A stretch of 35,678 nucleotides of DNA from an uncultured Actinomycetes bacterium. Its GTDB lineage: Bacteria > Actinomycetota > Actinomycetes > Actinomycetales > Microbacteriaceae. Each line of letters opens with the position of its first letter. Within the stretch, counting starts at the first letter, position 1. Positions 19,292 to 27,758 of this stretch are shown here, one piece after another. The notes under the pieces were generated by a model. It did no database searches. It was not told where the DNA came from and saw only the letters and a list, made by a program, of their open reading frames with translations. The translations under genes and the position numbers were made by a program. The DNA lies in contig CAIXMB010000032.1 of NCBI GenBank assembly GCA_903920435.1, positions 1 through 35,678 on the forward strand, written 5' to 3'.

Positions 19292-19601
19292 TCGCGAACC
19301 TCAGGAAGAGGACTATCGCGACCGCGAGCCACACGTAGCCGAGCGCGGTCGCGACGAGCGCTATCGCGCGCCCGCGCTCGTGGGTCTGCTTGATCTGCGA
19401 GAGCGCGATGTGCCCGAAGGCGATGGCGGGGATGCCGCCGATGCAGGCGAGCACGAGCGCGATGATCGCGATGTGGTTGACCCGTGGCGCGGCCTCGGCG
19501 GCCGCCTCGTCGACGGCGGTGGGAGTGACCGCAGTGCCGCAGAACACGCAGAAGCGCCATTCGGGTCGGAGTTCACCCGAGCAGGTCGCGCACGTGGCCA
19601 T
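19281..19601 (-). CDS. Zinc-ribbon DUF4190 membrane protein
   Basis: A 106-residue protein with an N-terminal zinc ribbon (Cys4, Cys7, Cys18, Cys21: CATC and CVFC) followed by a DUF4190-type two-helix membrane domain (IAIIALVLACIGGIPAIAFGHIALSQI ... GRAIALVATALGYVWLAVAIVLFL). Such proteins are common in actinobacteria and of unknown role. TACGAT on this strand six bases before the ATG points to a leaderless mRNA. It is divergent from the glycerophosphodiesterase gene over a 41-bp gap. Confidence 0.85.
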   Translation of the reverse strand: MATCATCSGELRPEWRFCVFCGTAVTPTAVDEAAAEAAPRVNHIAIIALVLACIGGIPAIAFGHIALSQIKQTHERGRAIALVATALGYVWLAVAIVLFLRFANGL

Positions 19602-19607
19602 GAACGC

Positions 19608-19613
19608 ATCGTA
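19608..19613 (-). promoter_or_regulatory. -10 box of the zinc-ribbon DUF4190 gene
   Basis: On the minus strand TACGAT, six bases, then ATG at 19601. Confidence 0.5.
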
Positions 19614-19630
19614 CTGGCGCGGCGACCGCC

Positions 19631-19636
19631 TAGCCT
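19631..19636 (+). promoter_or_regulatory. -10 box, leaderless start of the GDPD gene
   Basis: TAGCCT, six bases, then GTG at 19643. With 19608-19613 it makes a compact divergent promoter pair. Confidence 0.55.
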
Positions 19637-19642
19637 TGTGGC

Positions 19643-20644
19643 GTGAGCCTGACAGCGCGTCCCCTCGTCATCGGTCATCGCGGCGCGAGCGGCTACCGCC
19701 CCGAGCACACCCGCGCCGCGTACGAGCTCGCCTTCGCCCTGGGCGCCGACGCGGTCGAGCCGGACATCGTCTCGACGAGGGACGGCGTTCTGGTGCTGCG
19801 GCACGAGAACGAGATCTCGGGCACGACGGATGTCGCGGGGCATCCGGAATTCGCGCACCTGCGCACCACCAAGGTCGTCGACGGCGTGACGCTCACCGGC
19901 TGGTTCACCGAGGACTTCACCTGGGCGCAGCTCGCGACCCTGCGCGCCCGGGAGCGGCTGCCCGCGATACGCACGGGGGGCGCGACCTTCGACGGCCGCT
20001 GGCCGATCCTGCGCCTGGCCGACCTGCTGGGCATCATCGACGAGCAGTCCGAGCGGCTCGGCCGCGCGCTCGTGATGGTCGCCGAGATCAAGCACGCCAC
20101 CTACTTCGCGTCGATCGGCCTGCCGCTCGACGAGCTGTTCGCCGCCGAGATCTCGCGCTGGGCGACGCGCGAGAACCTGATCGTCGAGTGCTTCGAGCAG
20201 ACCGTGCTCGGCCAGGTACGCGAGCGCGGCATCCCCGGCCGCTACGTCTACCTCGTCGAGAAGAGCGGCTCGCCCGCCGACCTGGTCGCGCGCTTCGGCC
20301 GCAAGGCGCTGCCGTACTCGGCGCACCTCACCCCCGCCGGCCTCGCGCGGCTCGGCGGGGAGGTCGACGGAGTGAGCGTGGACAAGGCGATGCTGCTGCG
20401 CACGGATGCCACGGCCGCCGTCACCGGAACCACCGACCTCGTCGACCGCCTGCACGCCGCCGGGCTCCTGGCTTTCACCTGGACGTTGCGCGCGGAGAAC
20501 CGCTTCCTCGCGCGGAACCTCCGGCGCGGCTCGTCGCTGCGCGACTTCGGCGACTGGCCGGCCGAGTTCGAGCTCATCCTGGGCACCGGGGTCGACGGCG
20601 TGTTCGCCGACCAGCCAGACCTGGTGCTCTCGCTGGTTGAGTAG
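19643..20644 (+). CDS. Glycerophosphodiester phosphodiesterase
   Basis: A 333-residue GDPD-family TIM-barrel enzyme that hydrolyses glycerophosphodiesters to glycerol 3-phosphate and an alcohol. Catalytic and metal residues are visible: His12-Arg13 in IGHRGASGYRPEHT, Glu39 and Asp41 in VEPDIV, His54 in LRHENEI, and VAEIKH later. I see no signal peptide, so it is probably cytosolic. Its product would feed GlpD, encoded 11 kb away. The final residues Leu-Val-Glu and the TAG stop lie within or beside the left arm of the 20635-20712 repeat, so the repeat fixes this C terminus. Confidence 0.93.
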   Translation: MSLTARPLVIGHRGASGYRPEHTRAAYELAFALGADAVEPDIVSTRDGVLVLRHENEISGTTDVAGHPEFAHLRTTKVVDGVTLTGWFTEDFTWAQLATLRARERLPAIRTGGATFDGRWPILRLADLLGIIDEQSERLGRALVMVAEIKHATYFASIGLPLDELFAAEISRWATRENLIVECFEQTVLGQVRERGIPGRYVYLVEKSGSPADLVARFGRKALPYSAHLTPAGLARLGGEVDGVSVDKAMLLRTDATAAVTGTTDLVDRLHAAGLLAFTWTLRAENRFLARNLRRGSSLRDFGDWPAEFELILGTGVDGVFADQPDLVLSLVE

Positions 20645-20712
20645 CGCGCTCTCGCGCGCGTATCGAAACCTCACCGACGGTTTCGATACGGCCGCGGGCG
20701 GCCTACTCAACC
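20635..20712. repeat. Three-armed (cloverleaf) inverted repeat, 78 bp
   Basis: An outer perfect 10-bp stem (GGTTGAGTAG 20635-20644 with CTACTCAACC 20703-20712) encloses three hairpins: CGCG/CGCG with loop CTCT (20645-20656), a perfect 12-bp stem CGTATCGAAACC/GGTTTCGATACG with an 8-base loop (20659-20690), and GCCG/CGGC with loop CGGG (20691-20702). From general knowledge, pieces such as GGTTTCGATACG and CTACTCAACC recur between genes in Microbacteriaceae, so this is probably a REP-like element. It may also terminate the GDPD transcript. It has no tRNA sequence features. Confidence 0.8.
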
Positions 20713-20737
20713 CGCAAAGACCGTCAGACCCGCACCG

Positions 20738-20743
20738 TAGAAT
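20738..20743 (+). promoter_or_regulatory. -10 box of pcrA
   Basis: TAGAAT, nine bases, then ATG at 20753. The spacing would give a leader of only two or three bases. No Shine-Dalgarno site is evident. Confidence 0.5.
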
Positions 20744-20752
20744 CGAGCAGCG

Positions 20753-23116
20753 ATGACCTACGTCCTTGAGCCCTTCGAACACACTGATCCTGCCCGTGGC
20801 GGGCGCATCGACGACTCGCTCCTCGAGGGGCTCAACCCGCAGCAGCGCGAGGCCGTGGAGTACCGCGGCCAGTCCCTCCTCATCGTCGCGGGTGCGGGCT
20901 CGGGCAAGACGAGCGTGCTCACCCGCCGAATCGCGGGTCTGTTGCAGACCCGCGAGGCGTGGCCGAGCCAGATCCTCGCGATCACCTTCACGAACAAGGC
21001 CGCGGCCGAGATGCGCGAGCGCGTGCGGTCGCTCGTGGGCGACGACGCCACCGACGGCATGTGGATCTCGACGTTCCACTCCGCGTGCACGCGCATCCTC
21101 CGCCGTCAGGCCGAGCATTTCGGCATGAAGCAGGCCTTCACGATCTACGACACCGCAGACCAGCGCGCGCTGCTCAAGCGCATCATCAAGGAGCTCGACG
21201 CCGACACCGTGGGCTTCACGCCGGGCGGGGTCTCCAGCCGCATCTCGAAGCTCAAGAACGAGCTCACCGACATCGAGGCGTTCGCGCGCTCGGTGAACAT
21301 GAACGACCCGAAGGAGTCGGGCTTCGTCGAGATCTTCCGGCGCTACACGGCGGCGCTGCGGCGCGCGAACGCCCTCGACTTCGACGACATCATCGCCGAG
21401 ACCGTGTACCTGTTCCGCGCGTTCCCCGACGTCGCGGCCCTCTACCAGCGCCGGTTCCGCCACGTGCTCGTGGACGAGTACCAGGACACCAACCACGCGC
21501 AGTACGCGCTCATCCGCGAGCTGGTGCGGCCCGTGCTGCGCGAGAACGTGCCGGCAGACACCCGGATGAAGCTCGACCCGACCGGCGGCATCCCCGCCGC
21601 GTCACTGACCGTCGTGGGCGACAGCGACCAGTCGATCTACGCGTTCCGCGGCGCCGACATCCGCAACATCACGGAGTTCGAGCGCGACTTCCCGAACTCC
21701 AAGGTCATCCTGCTCGAGCAGAACTACCGGTCGACTCAGAACATCCTCGACGCCGCGAACGCGGTCATCTCGAACAACTTCGACCGCAAGGCGAAGAACC
21801 TGTTCACGACGGTGGGCGCCGGCAGCAAGATCGTCGGCTACACCGGGTACTCCGGCCACGACGAGGCCCAGTTCGTCGCCGACGAGATCGACGTGCTGCG
21901 CAAGGGCGGCCTGAGCCTCAACGACATCGCGGTGTTCGTGCGCACCAACTCGCAGACCCGACCGCTCGAGGAGATCTTCATCCGGTCGGCGATCCCGTAC
22001 CGCATTCCCGGTGGCACGAAGTTCTATGAGCGGGCCGAGATCAAAGACGCGATGGCCTACCTCATCCAGGTCGCCAACCCGGATGACGACATGGCGCTGC
22101 GCCGCGTCATGAACGTGCCCAAGCGGGGCATCGGCCCCGCGACCGAGGCGGCCCTCCAGGCGCACGCCGATCGCATGGGCATGCCGCTGCGCGAGGCGCT
22201 CGTCGACGCCGGCCAGCTCGGCCTCGGCCCCAAGGTCACCGCGGCGATCGTCGAGCTCGGCGAACTGCTGAACGAGCTCACCGCCGTCGCCGGCACGGCC
22301 GCGCCGCACGACATCCTGACCGAGATCCTCACCAAGACCGGGTACTTCGCGTCGCTGAAGAACAGCGGGGATGCCCAGGACGAGGCTCGCGCCGAGAACC
22401 TCGAGGAGCTGGTCTCGCAGACCAAGGAGTTCCGCACCGTCACCCCCGACGGAACACTTATCGACTTCCTCACCAACGTCGCCCTGTTCGCGGCGACGGA
22501 CGAGATCGACGACGGCGACGGCACCGTCTCGATCATGACCCTCCACACGGCCAAGGGGCTCGAGTACGACTCGGTGTTCCTCACGGGCGTCGAGGAAGAC
22601 CTGCTGCCGCACCGAATGTCGTCGAACGAGCCCGGCGGTCTCGCCGAGGAGCGCCGCCTGTTCTACGTGGGCATCACCCGTGCGCGCAAGCGCCTGTACC
22701 TCTCGCTCGCCGCGTCGCGCGCGAGCTTCGGCGAGGTCAATGTTGCCATGCCCAGCCGCTACCTGCAGGAGATCCCGAACGAGCTCATCGAGTGGCGCCA
22801 GTCGGGCGGCAGCGGCGGCTTCCGCACCCAGGGCCAGCTGCGCCAGCGCGCCGCCCCCATGCGCGACAGCTACAACTCGCTCCCACCCGCGCCGCCGCGC
22901 GTCAAGACGGAGTGGACGAGCGCGGTCACGGGCCTGGTACGCGACAACGGCGACCTCACGCTCGAGGTGGGCGACCGCATCCGGCACACCGACTTCGGCG
23001 ACGGCAGCGTCACCGCCGTCACCGGCGAGGGTTCGAAGCGCGTGGCCGAAGTGCAGTTCGACGTCGCGGGGCGCAAGCGCCTGCTGATCAAGATCGCGCC
23101 CATTGAGAAGATCTGA
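20753..23116 (+). CDS. pcrA: ATP-dependent DNA helicase PcrA/UvrD1
   Basis: A 787-residue superfamily 1A 3'-5' helicase for repair and replication-fork maintenance. Visible motifs: Q motif LNPQQREAV (27-35), Walker A AGAGSGKTS at 46-54, motif Ia ITFTNKAAAEM, motif II LVDEYQDTN, motif III VVGDSDQSIYAFRGAD, motif IV LEQNYRST, motif V VSIMTLHTAKGLEYD and motif VI RRLFYVGITRARKRL. The C-terminal region (about 720-785) has the Tudor-like domain VGDRIRHTDFGDGSVTAV..., which in PcrA/UvrD contacts RNA polymerase. The position upstream of sucCD fits mycobacterial synteny. The stop is followed directly by an inverted repeat, 23117-23153. Confidence 0.97.
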   Translation: MTYVLEPFEHTDPARGGRIDDSLLEGLNPQQREAVEYRGQSLLIVAGAGSGKTSVLTRRIAGLLQTREAWPSQILAITFTNKAAAEMRERVRSLVGDDATDGMWISTFHSACTRILRRQAEHFGMKQAFTIYDTADQRALLKRIIKELDADTVGFTPGGVSSRISKLKNELTDIEAFARSVNMNDPKESGFVEIFRRYTAALRRANALDFDDIIAETVYLFRAFPDVAALYQRRFRHVLVDEYQDTNHAQYALIRELVRPVLRENVPADTRMKLDPTGGIPAASLTVVGDSDQSIYAFRGADIRNITEFERDFPNSKVILLEQNYRSTQNILDAANAVISNNFDRKAKNLFTTVGAGSKIVGYTGYSGHDEAQFVADEIDVLRKGGLSLNDIAVFVRTNSQTRPLEEIFIRSAIPYRIPGGTKFYERAEIKDAMAYLIQVANPDDDMALRRVMNVPKRGIGPATEAALQAHADRMGMPLREALVDAGQLGLGPKVTAAIVELGELLNELTAVAGTAAPHDILTEILTKTGYFASLKNSGDAQDEARAENLEELVSQTKEFRTVTPDGTLIDFLTNVALFAATDEIDDGDGTVSIMTLHTAKGLEYDSVFLTGVEEDLLPHRMSSNEPGGLAEERRLFYVGITRARKRLYLSLAASRASFGEVNVAMPSRYLQEIPNELIEWRQSGGSGGFRTQGQLRQRAAPMRDSYNSLPPAPPRVKTEWTSAVTGLVRDNGDLTLEVGDRIRHTDFGDGSVTAVTGEGSKRVAEVQFDVAGRKRLLIKIAPIEKI

Positions 23117-23153
23117 CCCTTCGAGAGCCTCAGGGAGCGCGCTCCTCGAAGGG
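23117..23153. repeat. REP-like inverted repeat after pcrA
   Basis: CCCTTCGAG (23117-23125) pairs with CTCGAAGGG (23145-23153), enclosing AGCCTCAGG and the palindrome GAGCGCGCTC. It begins at the base after the pcrA stop. The motif TTCGAGAGCCTCAGG is close to a repeat I know to be common in related genomes. It may terminate pcrA. It also overlaps the supposed 5' end of the broken RNB gene. Confidence 0.65.
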
Positions 23154-23393
23154 CCCGAGCGCGTCATAGTCCCCCGGCTCCGCAATCCGGATGCCCTCCT
23201 GGCCGACACCCTGCGGCAGATCCGGGAGGACCTGAACCTCCCCGAGTCGTTCCCGCCCGCCGTCGAGGCCGAGGCGAGGCAGGTCGTCGAGAGCGTCGAG
23301 CTCCCGGTAGCCGACGAGACGGCCATCGCGTTCGTGACCATCGACCCCGAGGGCGCCACCGACCTCGACCAGGCACTGCACCTCGAGCGCGTC

Positions 23394-23415
23394 ATTCGAG
23401 GGCCTCAGGAACCGC
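23394..23415 (+). repeat. REP-like half-element inside the RNB pseudogene
   Basis: This segment matches 23119-23140 at 18 of 22 bases (core TTCGAGGGCCTCAGG). It encodes part of VIRGPQEPHG, an extra loop between HLER and GYRVRYAIAD where related proteins, as I recall them, are shorter. Confidence 0.5.
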
Positions 23416-24559
23416 ACGGCTACCGCGTGCGCTACGCGATAGCGGATGTTCCCGCCTTCGTCGCTCCGGGTGGCGCGATCGATTCCGAGGCGCGCGAGCG
23501 GGGCCAGACGCTGTACGCGCCCGACGGACGCATCCCGTTGCACCCGACGGTGATCAGCGAGCACGCGGCATCCCTGCTGGAGGGCGAGGTGCGCGCCGCG
23601 TTCGTGTGGACCTTCGAGCTCGACGCGGCGGCGAACGTCATGACGACCGCGCTCGTGCGGGCGCGGGTGCGCTCGCGCCACCAGTACTCCTACGCCGAGG
23701 TGCAGGCCCAGCTCGACGCGGGCAACGCCTCCGTGAGCCTGCAGCTGCTGCGCGAGGTCGGGGTCAAGCGCTCGCTCCTGGAGCGGGAGCGCGGCGGGGC
23801 GTCGCTCAACCGCCCCGACGAGGAGGTCGAGTTCCGCGAGGGGGCGCTACGAGCTCGTGCGGCGCAGCCCACTGGCCGTGGAGGAGTGGAACGCGCAGCT
23901 CTCGCTCATGACGGGCATGGCGGCCGCGGCGACGATGCTCGACGGGGGAGTGGGGATCCTCCGCACGATGCCGGCGCCGTTCCCCGACACGCTCGAGCAC
24001 TTCCGCATGCAGGTGGGTGCGCTCGGCTGCCCGTGGCCGGCCGACCAGCCCTACGGCTAGTACCTGCGCGGTCTCGACCGCTCGACGCCGCAGGGCCTCG
24101 CCGCCATCCACGCGGCCGCGTCGCTGTTCCGCGGCGCCGGGTACACGGCGTTCGACGGCGCGCCCCCGGAGAACGCGACGCAGGCCGCGGTCGCCGCCCC
24201 CTACGCCCACGCGACGGCGCCGCTGCGCCGGCTGGTCGACAGGTTCGTGCTCGTGACGTGCGAGGCGCTCCTCGCCGGAGAGCCCGTGCCCGACTGGGTG
24301 CGCGAGGCGCTGCCGGCCCTGCCGAAGATCATGGGGCGCTCCGACGGAGTCGCGTCGCGGCTCGAGCACGCGTCGGTGGACGCGATCGAGGCAGCGCTGC
24401 TCTCCGCACGCGTGGGCGAGACGTTCGAGGCGGTCGTCATCTCGGCGAAGGAGTCGGGCGGCGTCATCCAGCTCACCGACCCGGTCGTGACGGCGACGGT
24501 CGAGGGCGCCGTGACGGCGGGGGAGTCGGTGCGCGCGACCCTGGTCACCGCCGACATCG

Positions 24560-25312
24560 TCAGCGGGACGACGCTGTTCCGCGTCTGAACGCCCGCAGGT
24601 ACCGGCGCATCGGTGCGTGCCGGATGAGCCGCGGTAGCCGCGGGTAGACGATCCGCAGCGCGCGCACGAGCCGTGCGTACCGGCGCTCGTCGAGCTCCAG
24701 CCCGTAGGCGGCGCGCAGGTCGGCGTCGAGGAGCCCGGCGGTGGCGAGCCGCACGGTGGGCATCAGTGCGCGCATCCACCACGGCACGTTCGACGGATGC
24801 AGCAGCGCATCCGCCACGCCGCGGGCCTCGTCACCCACCGCCAGGGCCGCCGAGCTCCAGTACTGCGCGAAGGCCGCCCGGCTCGCGGGCCAGCTCGCGC
24901 GCGGAACCCCGAGCGCCGTGCCCACCACGGCGTGGTCGTCGAGCAGTGACTCGCCGTCCTCGTCCGAGAGTGTGCCGTAGACGAGTTCGCGCACGCGCAT
25001 CGCCGTGTCGTAGAGGGTCGCGGCCACCCACAGCTGCAGGTCGGGGTCCGACGCGCCGGTGACCGGGGCGTGCGCCCGACCGACCGCCCGCGCCACGGTC
25101 CGCGCCTCGTCGGGAGTGCCGTACACCGTCACGTAGAGGTAGGTGAGGGTGCCGTGCAGCCGGTCGAGGGGCCGCTCCGCGAAGTCGCTGTGCCGGGCCA
25201 CGCCGTGCGCCACCCCGGGATGCGCGAGTTGCAGCAGGATGGCGCGGGCACCGCCGGCCAGCAGTACGGCGTCTGCCGAGACATCCGTGATGCGCAGCGC
25301 CATGCCCTCCAT
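24560..25312 (-). CDS. DUF2236 / MpaB-type oxygenase family protein
   Basis: A 250-residue protein of the DUF2236 family, whose characterised relatives include MpaB and latex-clearing haem oxygenases. The family core is visible: LLAGGARAILLQLAHPGVAHGVARHSDFAERPLDRLHGTLTYLYVTVYG near the N terminus, with conserved histidines, then VTGASDPDLQLWVAATLYDTAMRVRELVYG and a C-terminal basic stretch. The substrate is unknown. The start is ATG at 25312; ATG at 25303 is possible because GAGAAT lies 7 bp before it. It overlaps the tail of the RNB pseudogene by 29 bp in convergent orientation. Confidence 0.85.
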   Translation of the reverse strand: MEGMALRITDVSADAVLLAGGARAILLQLAHPGVAHGVARHSDFAERPLDRLHGTLTYLYVTVYGTPDEARTVARAVGRAHAPVTGASDPDLQLWVAATLYDTAMRVRELVYGTLSDEDGESLLDDHAVVGTALGVPRASWPASRAAFAQYWSSAALAVGDEARGVADALLHPSNVPWWMRALMPTVRLATAGLLDADLRAAYGLELDERRYARLVRALRIVYPRLPRLIRHAPMRRYLRAFRRGTASSR

Positions 25313-25356
25313 TCTCGCCCGCGCGCGCCGATCTCCCTCCGCGTACCGCCCCGCCG

Positions 25357-25446
25357 CGTATCAAATGACGGAGATCGAGTCTGACGGATGCCCGGCTCCC
25401 GCCCGCCCGCGCTCACCGCGGTGCGTGTCTCCGTCATTTCGCACGC
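25357..25446. repeat. Inverted repeat, AAATGACGGA family, copy 1
   Basis: AAATGACGGAGA (25363-25374) pairs perfectly with TCTCCGTCATTT (25428-25439), and GCGT/ACGC extend the arms after a 3-base mismatch. The interior has CGGATGCCCGG. A related element sits at 34749-34837 with the interior motif in the opposite orientation. It could be a REP/MITE-type element or a terminator for either flanking gene. Confidence 0.7.
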
Positions 25447-25493
25447 GAACGCGGTGGAGCGGGGAGGGCGCGAACGCGGTGGAGCGGGGAGGG
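25444..25493 (+). repeat. Exact tandem duplication, 25 bp x 2
   Basis: Positions 25444-25468 and 25469-25493 are identical (starting CGCGAACGCGGTGGAGCGGG). There are two copies with no spacer, so it is not a CRISPR. It looks like a recent slippage or duplication event in a noncoding gap. Confidence 0.85.
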
Positions 25494-25680
25494 AGCGCGT
25501 GGCGGCGGCGGCCGAAGAACGCGCACGCCAGGGTAGAACAAGGCACGGCCGGGCCCCGCGCCGAAAGATCGCCCGAAGTTAACCGGCCAGCGCCACGGCC
25601 CCGGACGAAGCCCCAACTTTGGGCGAGTAGAGTGCTTTGTGGTCAAAGTGTCTTGACGTCGAGCTATTTTGGAGAATCAC

Positions 25681-26844
25681 GTGGATCTTTTCGAGTACCA
25701 GGCCCGGGACCTTTTCGAGTCCTACGGAGTGCCTGTACTTGCCGGCATTGTTGCCGACACCCCGGCTGAGGCGAAGGCAGCGGCGGAGAAGATCGGCGGC
25801 ACCGTCGTCGTGAAGGCGCAGGTCAAGGCCGGCGGTCGCGGCAAGGCGGGCGGCGTCAAGGTCGTGCACAACGGCGACGACGCGGCGACAGCCGCCGAGG
25901 CGATACTGAAGCTCACCATCAAGGGGCTGCCGGTCAACCGCGTCATGATCGCGCAGGGCGCGAAGATCGCGCAGGAGTTCTACTTCTCCGTGCTGCTCGA
26001 CCGGGCCAACCGCTCGTACCTCTCGCTGTGCAGCGTCGAGGGCGGTATGGAGATCGAGGAGCTCGCGGTCGAGCGCCCCGAGGCCCTCGCGAAGATCGAG
26101 GTCGACCCCATCGCGGGCGTCGACCTCGCCAAGGCGACGGCGATCGCCAAGGCCGGCGGCTTCCCCGACGAGCTCGTCGACAAGGTGGCCCCCGTGCTCG
26201 TGAAGCTCTACGAGGTCTACAAGGGCGAGGACGCGACGCTCGTCGAGGTCAACCCGCTCGTGCTCACCGAAGACGGCCAGATCCTCGCGCTCGACGGCAA
26301 GGTCACGCTCGACGAGAACGCCGGCTTCCGCCACCCGAACCACGAGGCGCTCGAGGACAAGGCCGCGGCCGACCCGCTCGAGGCCAAGGCGAAGGCCAAC
26401 GACCTCAACTACGTGAAGCTCGACGGCGAGGTCGGCATCATCGGCAACGGCGCCGGGCTGGTCATGTCGACCCTCGACGTCGTCAGCTACGCCGGTGAGC
26501 GCCACGGCGGCGTGAAGCCCGCCAACTTCCTCGACATCGGCGGCGGCGCCTCGGCGACGGTCATGGCCAACGGCCTCGACGTCATCCTCGGCGACCCGCA
26601 GGTCAAGAGCGTCTTCGTGAACGTGTTCGGCGGCATCACTGCGTGCGACGCGGTGGCCAACGGCATCGTGCAGGCGCTCGAGATCCTGGGCGACTCCGCG
26701 ACGAAGCCGCTCGTCGTGCGCCTCGACGGCAACAAGGTCGAGGAGGGTCGCGCCATTCTGCGCGCGGCCAACAACCCGCTGGTCACGCTGGCGGACACCA
26801 TGGACGAAGGCGCCGACAAGGCCGCCGAGCTGGCTAACGCGTAA
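25681..26844 (+). CDS. sucC: Succinyl-CoA synthetase beta subunit (ADP-forming)
   Basis: The ATP-grasp subunit of the TCA-cycle enzyme that makes ATP from succinyl-CoA. The 387 residues match the family. Visible: [19 protein letters not shown] at the start, [18 protein letters not shown] in the ATP-grasp fold, and the C-terminal ligase domain with [20 protein letters not shown] and [14 protein letters not shown]...[15 protein letters not shown] chose GTG at 25681 because GGAG lies 6 bp upstream and the encoded protein then begins exactly at the family N terminus; an earlier TTG at 25669 is unlikely. sucD follows after 14 bp. Confidence 0.97.
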   Translation: MDLFEYQARDLFESYGVPVLAGIVADTPAEAKAAAEKIGGTVVVKAQVKAGGRGKAGGVKVVHNGDDAATAAEAILKLTIKGLPVNRVMIAQGAKIAQEFYFSVLLDRANRSYLSLCSVEGGMEIEELAVERPEALAKIEVDPIAGVDLAKATAIAKAGGFPDELVDKVAPVLVKLYEVYKGEDATLVEVNPLVLTEDGQILALDGKVTLDENAGFRHPNHEALEDKAAADPLEAKAKANDLNYVKLDGEVGIIGNGAGLVMSTLDVVSYAGERHGGVKPANFLDIGGGASATVMANGLDVILGDPQVKSVFVNVFGGITACDAVANGIVQALEILGDSATKPLVVRLDGNKVEEGRAILRAANNPLVTLADTMDEGADKAAELANA

Positions 26845-26858
26845 AGGGCTGTAGAACA

Positions 26859-27749
26859 ATGTCGATCTTCCTCAACAAGGACAACAAGGTCATCGTCCAG
26901 GGCATCACCGGCGGCGAGGGCACCAAGCACACCGCGCTCATGCTCAAGGCCGGCACTCAGGTCGTCGGCGGCGTCAACGCGCGCAAGGCCGGCACCACGG
27001 TCGAGCACGACGGCGGCGTCGTCCTGCCCGTCTTCGGCACGGTCGCGGACGCGATGAAGGAGACCGGGGCCGACACGTCGATCGTGTTCGTTCCGCCGGC
27101 CTTCGCCAAGGACGCGGTCGTCGAGGCCATCGAGGCCGGGATCCCGCTCGTCGTCGTCATCACCGAGGGCATCCCCGTGCAGGACTCCGCGGAGTTCTGG
27201 GCGCTCGCCAAGGCCAAGGGCGGCAAGACCCAGATCATCGGCCCGAACTGCCCCGGCATCATCACGCCGGGCGAGTCGCTCGTGGGCATCACCCCCGCGA
27301 CGATCACCGGCAAGGGCCCCATCGGCCTGGTCTCCAAGTCGGGCACCCTGACCTACCAGATGATGTACGAGCTGCGCGACCTGGGCTTCTCGACGGCCAT
27401 CGGCATCGGCGGCGACCCCATCATCGGCACCACCCACATCGACGCGCTGCGCGCCTTCCAGGACGACCCCGAGACCGAGGCGATCGTCATGATCGGCGAG
27501 ATCGGTGGAGACGCCGAGGAGCGCGCCGCCGACTTCATCCGTGAGTACGTGACCAAGCCCGTCGTGGGCTACGTCGCCGGCTTCACGGCGCCCGAGGGCA
27601 AGACCATGGGCCACGCGGGCGCGATCGTCTCCGCCGGCGCCGGCACCGCCCAGGGCAAGAAGGAGGCCCTCGAGGCCGCCGGGGTCAAGGTCGGCAAGAC
27701 GCCGAGCGAGACCGCGGCGCTCATGCGCGAGGTGCTCGCGGCCCGCTAG
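26859..27749 (+). CDS. sucD: Succinyl-CoA synthetase alpha subunit
   Basis: The 296-residue CoA-binding subunit that carries the phosphohistidine. Visible: the N-terminal CoA-binding region [31 protein letters not shown] near 127-139, and [14 protein letters not shown] with the active-site His252. It pairs with sucC upstream as one operon. Its TAG stop codon also forms the first three bases of the -10 hexamer that fits the next gene, so the operon boundary lies inside the stop codon. Confidence 0.98.
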   Translation: MSIFLNKDNKVIVQGITGGEGTKHTALMLKAGTQVVGGVNARKAGTTVEHDGGVVLPVFGTVADAMKETGADTSIVFVPPAFAKDAVVEAIEAGIPLVVVITEGIPVQDSAEFWALAKAKGGKTQIIGPNCPGIITPGESLVGITPATITGKGPIGLVSKSGTLTYQMMYELRDLGFSTAIGIGGDPIIGTTHIDALRAFQDDPETEAIVMIGEIGGDAEERAADFIREYVTKPVVGYVAGFTAPEGKTMGHAGAIVSAGAGTAQGKKEALEAAGVKVGKTPSETAALMREVLAAR

Positions 27750-27752
27750 CCT
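27747..27752 (+). promoter_or_regulatory. -10 box beginning at the sucD stop codon
   Basis: TAGCCT, whose TAG is the sucD stop, then six bases, then GTG at 27759. This indicates a leaderless promoter for the first lipoprotein hydrolase. Confidence 0.55.
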
Positions 27753-27758
27753 GCAGAG

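Larger units (their letters stand above)
23103..24588 (+). pseudogene. RNB-domain (RNase II/R-like) exoribonuclease, frameshift plus nonsense
   Basis: A broken 3'-5' exoribonuclease gene. The first frame encodes the RNB signature IDPEGATDLDQAL and AIADVPAFV...ARERGQTLYAPDGRIPLHP. The usual four-Asp cluster has Gln at the last position, which I believe is normal for this actinobacterial branch. After VEFREG an extra G in a five-G run (23840-23844) shifts the frame; the homologous protein continues as RYELVRRSPLAVEEWNAQ in the next frame. That frame then meets TAG at 24058-24060 (PYG-stop-YLRGLDRS), where GAG is expected, and continues open to 24588, ending in an S1-like tail. The only upstream start is TTG at 23103, inside pcrA, and the first 15 or so codons are repeat-derived. 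At least two lesions suggest decay, though sequencing error is possible. Confidence 0.85.
25313..25680. other. Gene-free, repeat-rich gap upstream of sucC
   Basis: This 368-bp gap holds the 25357-25446 inverted repeat, a 25-bp tandem duplication and the sucC promoter region, within very G/C-rich low-complexity sequence. Open frames here have no recognisable protein content. TAGAGT at 25628-25633 is a possible -10 for sucCD, which would leave a leader of about 45 bases; I see no matching -35. Confidence 0.6.

Noticed and set aside
20635-20712. tRNA gene suggested by the cloverleaf
   Set aside because: The closing stem is 10 bp, the middle arm is 12 bp, and there is no TTCGA-type T loop, D-loop pattern or anticodon stem of the right size.
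23838-23847. Programmed +1 frameshift in the RNB gene
   Set aside because: A plain five-G run lacks a slippery-stop arrangement, and a second in-frame TAG follows, so recoding alone would not restore the protein.
23857-24060. Short frame in the RNB region as an independent gene
   Set aside because: Its translation (RRSPLAVEEWNAQLSLMTG...) continues the RNB protein exactly where the frameshift occurs and stops at the TAG lesion, so it is a fragment.
24058-24060. TAG as a recoded amino acid
   Set aside because: The expected residue is Glu. TAG also ends several good genes here (guaA, sucD, guaB3), and there is no sign of suppression.
25444-25493. CRISPR-like direct repeats
   Set aside because: Only two copies lie back to back with no spacer and there are no cas genes nearby.
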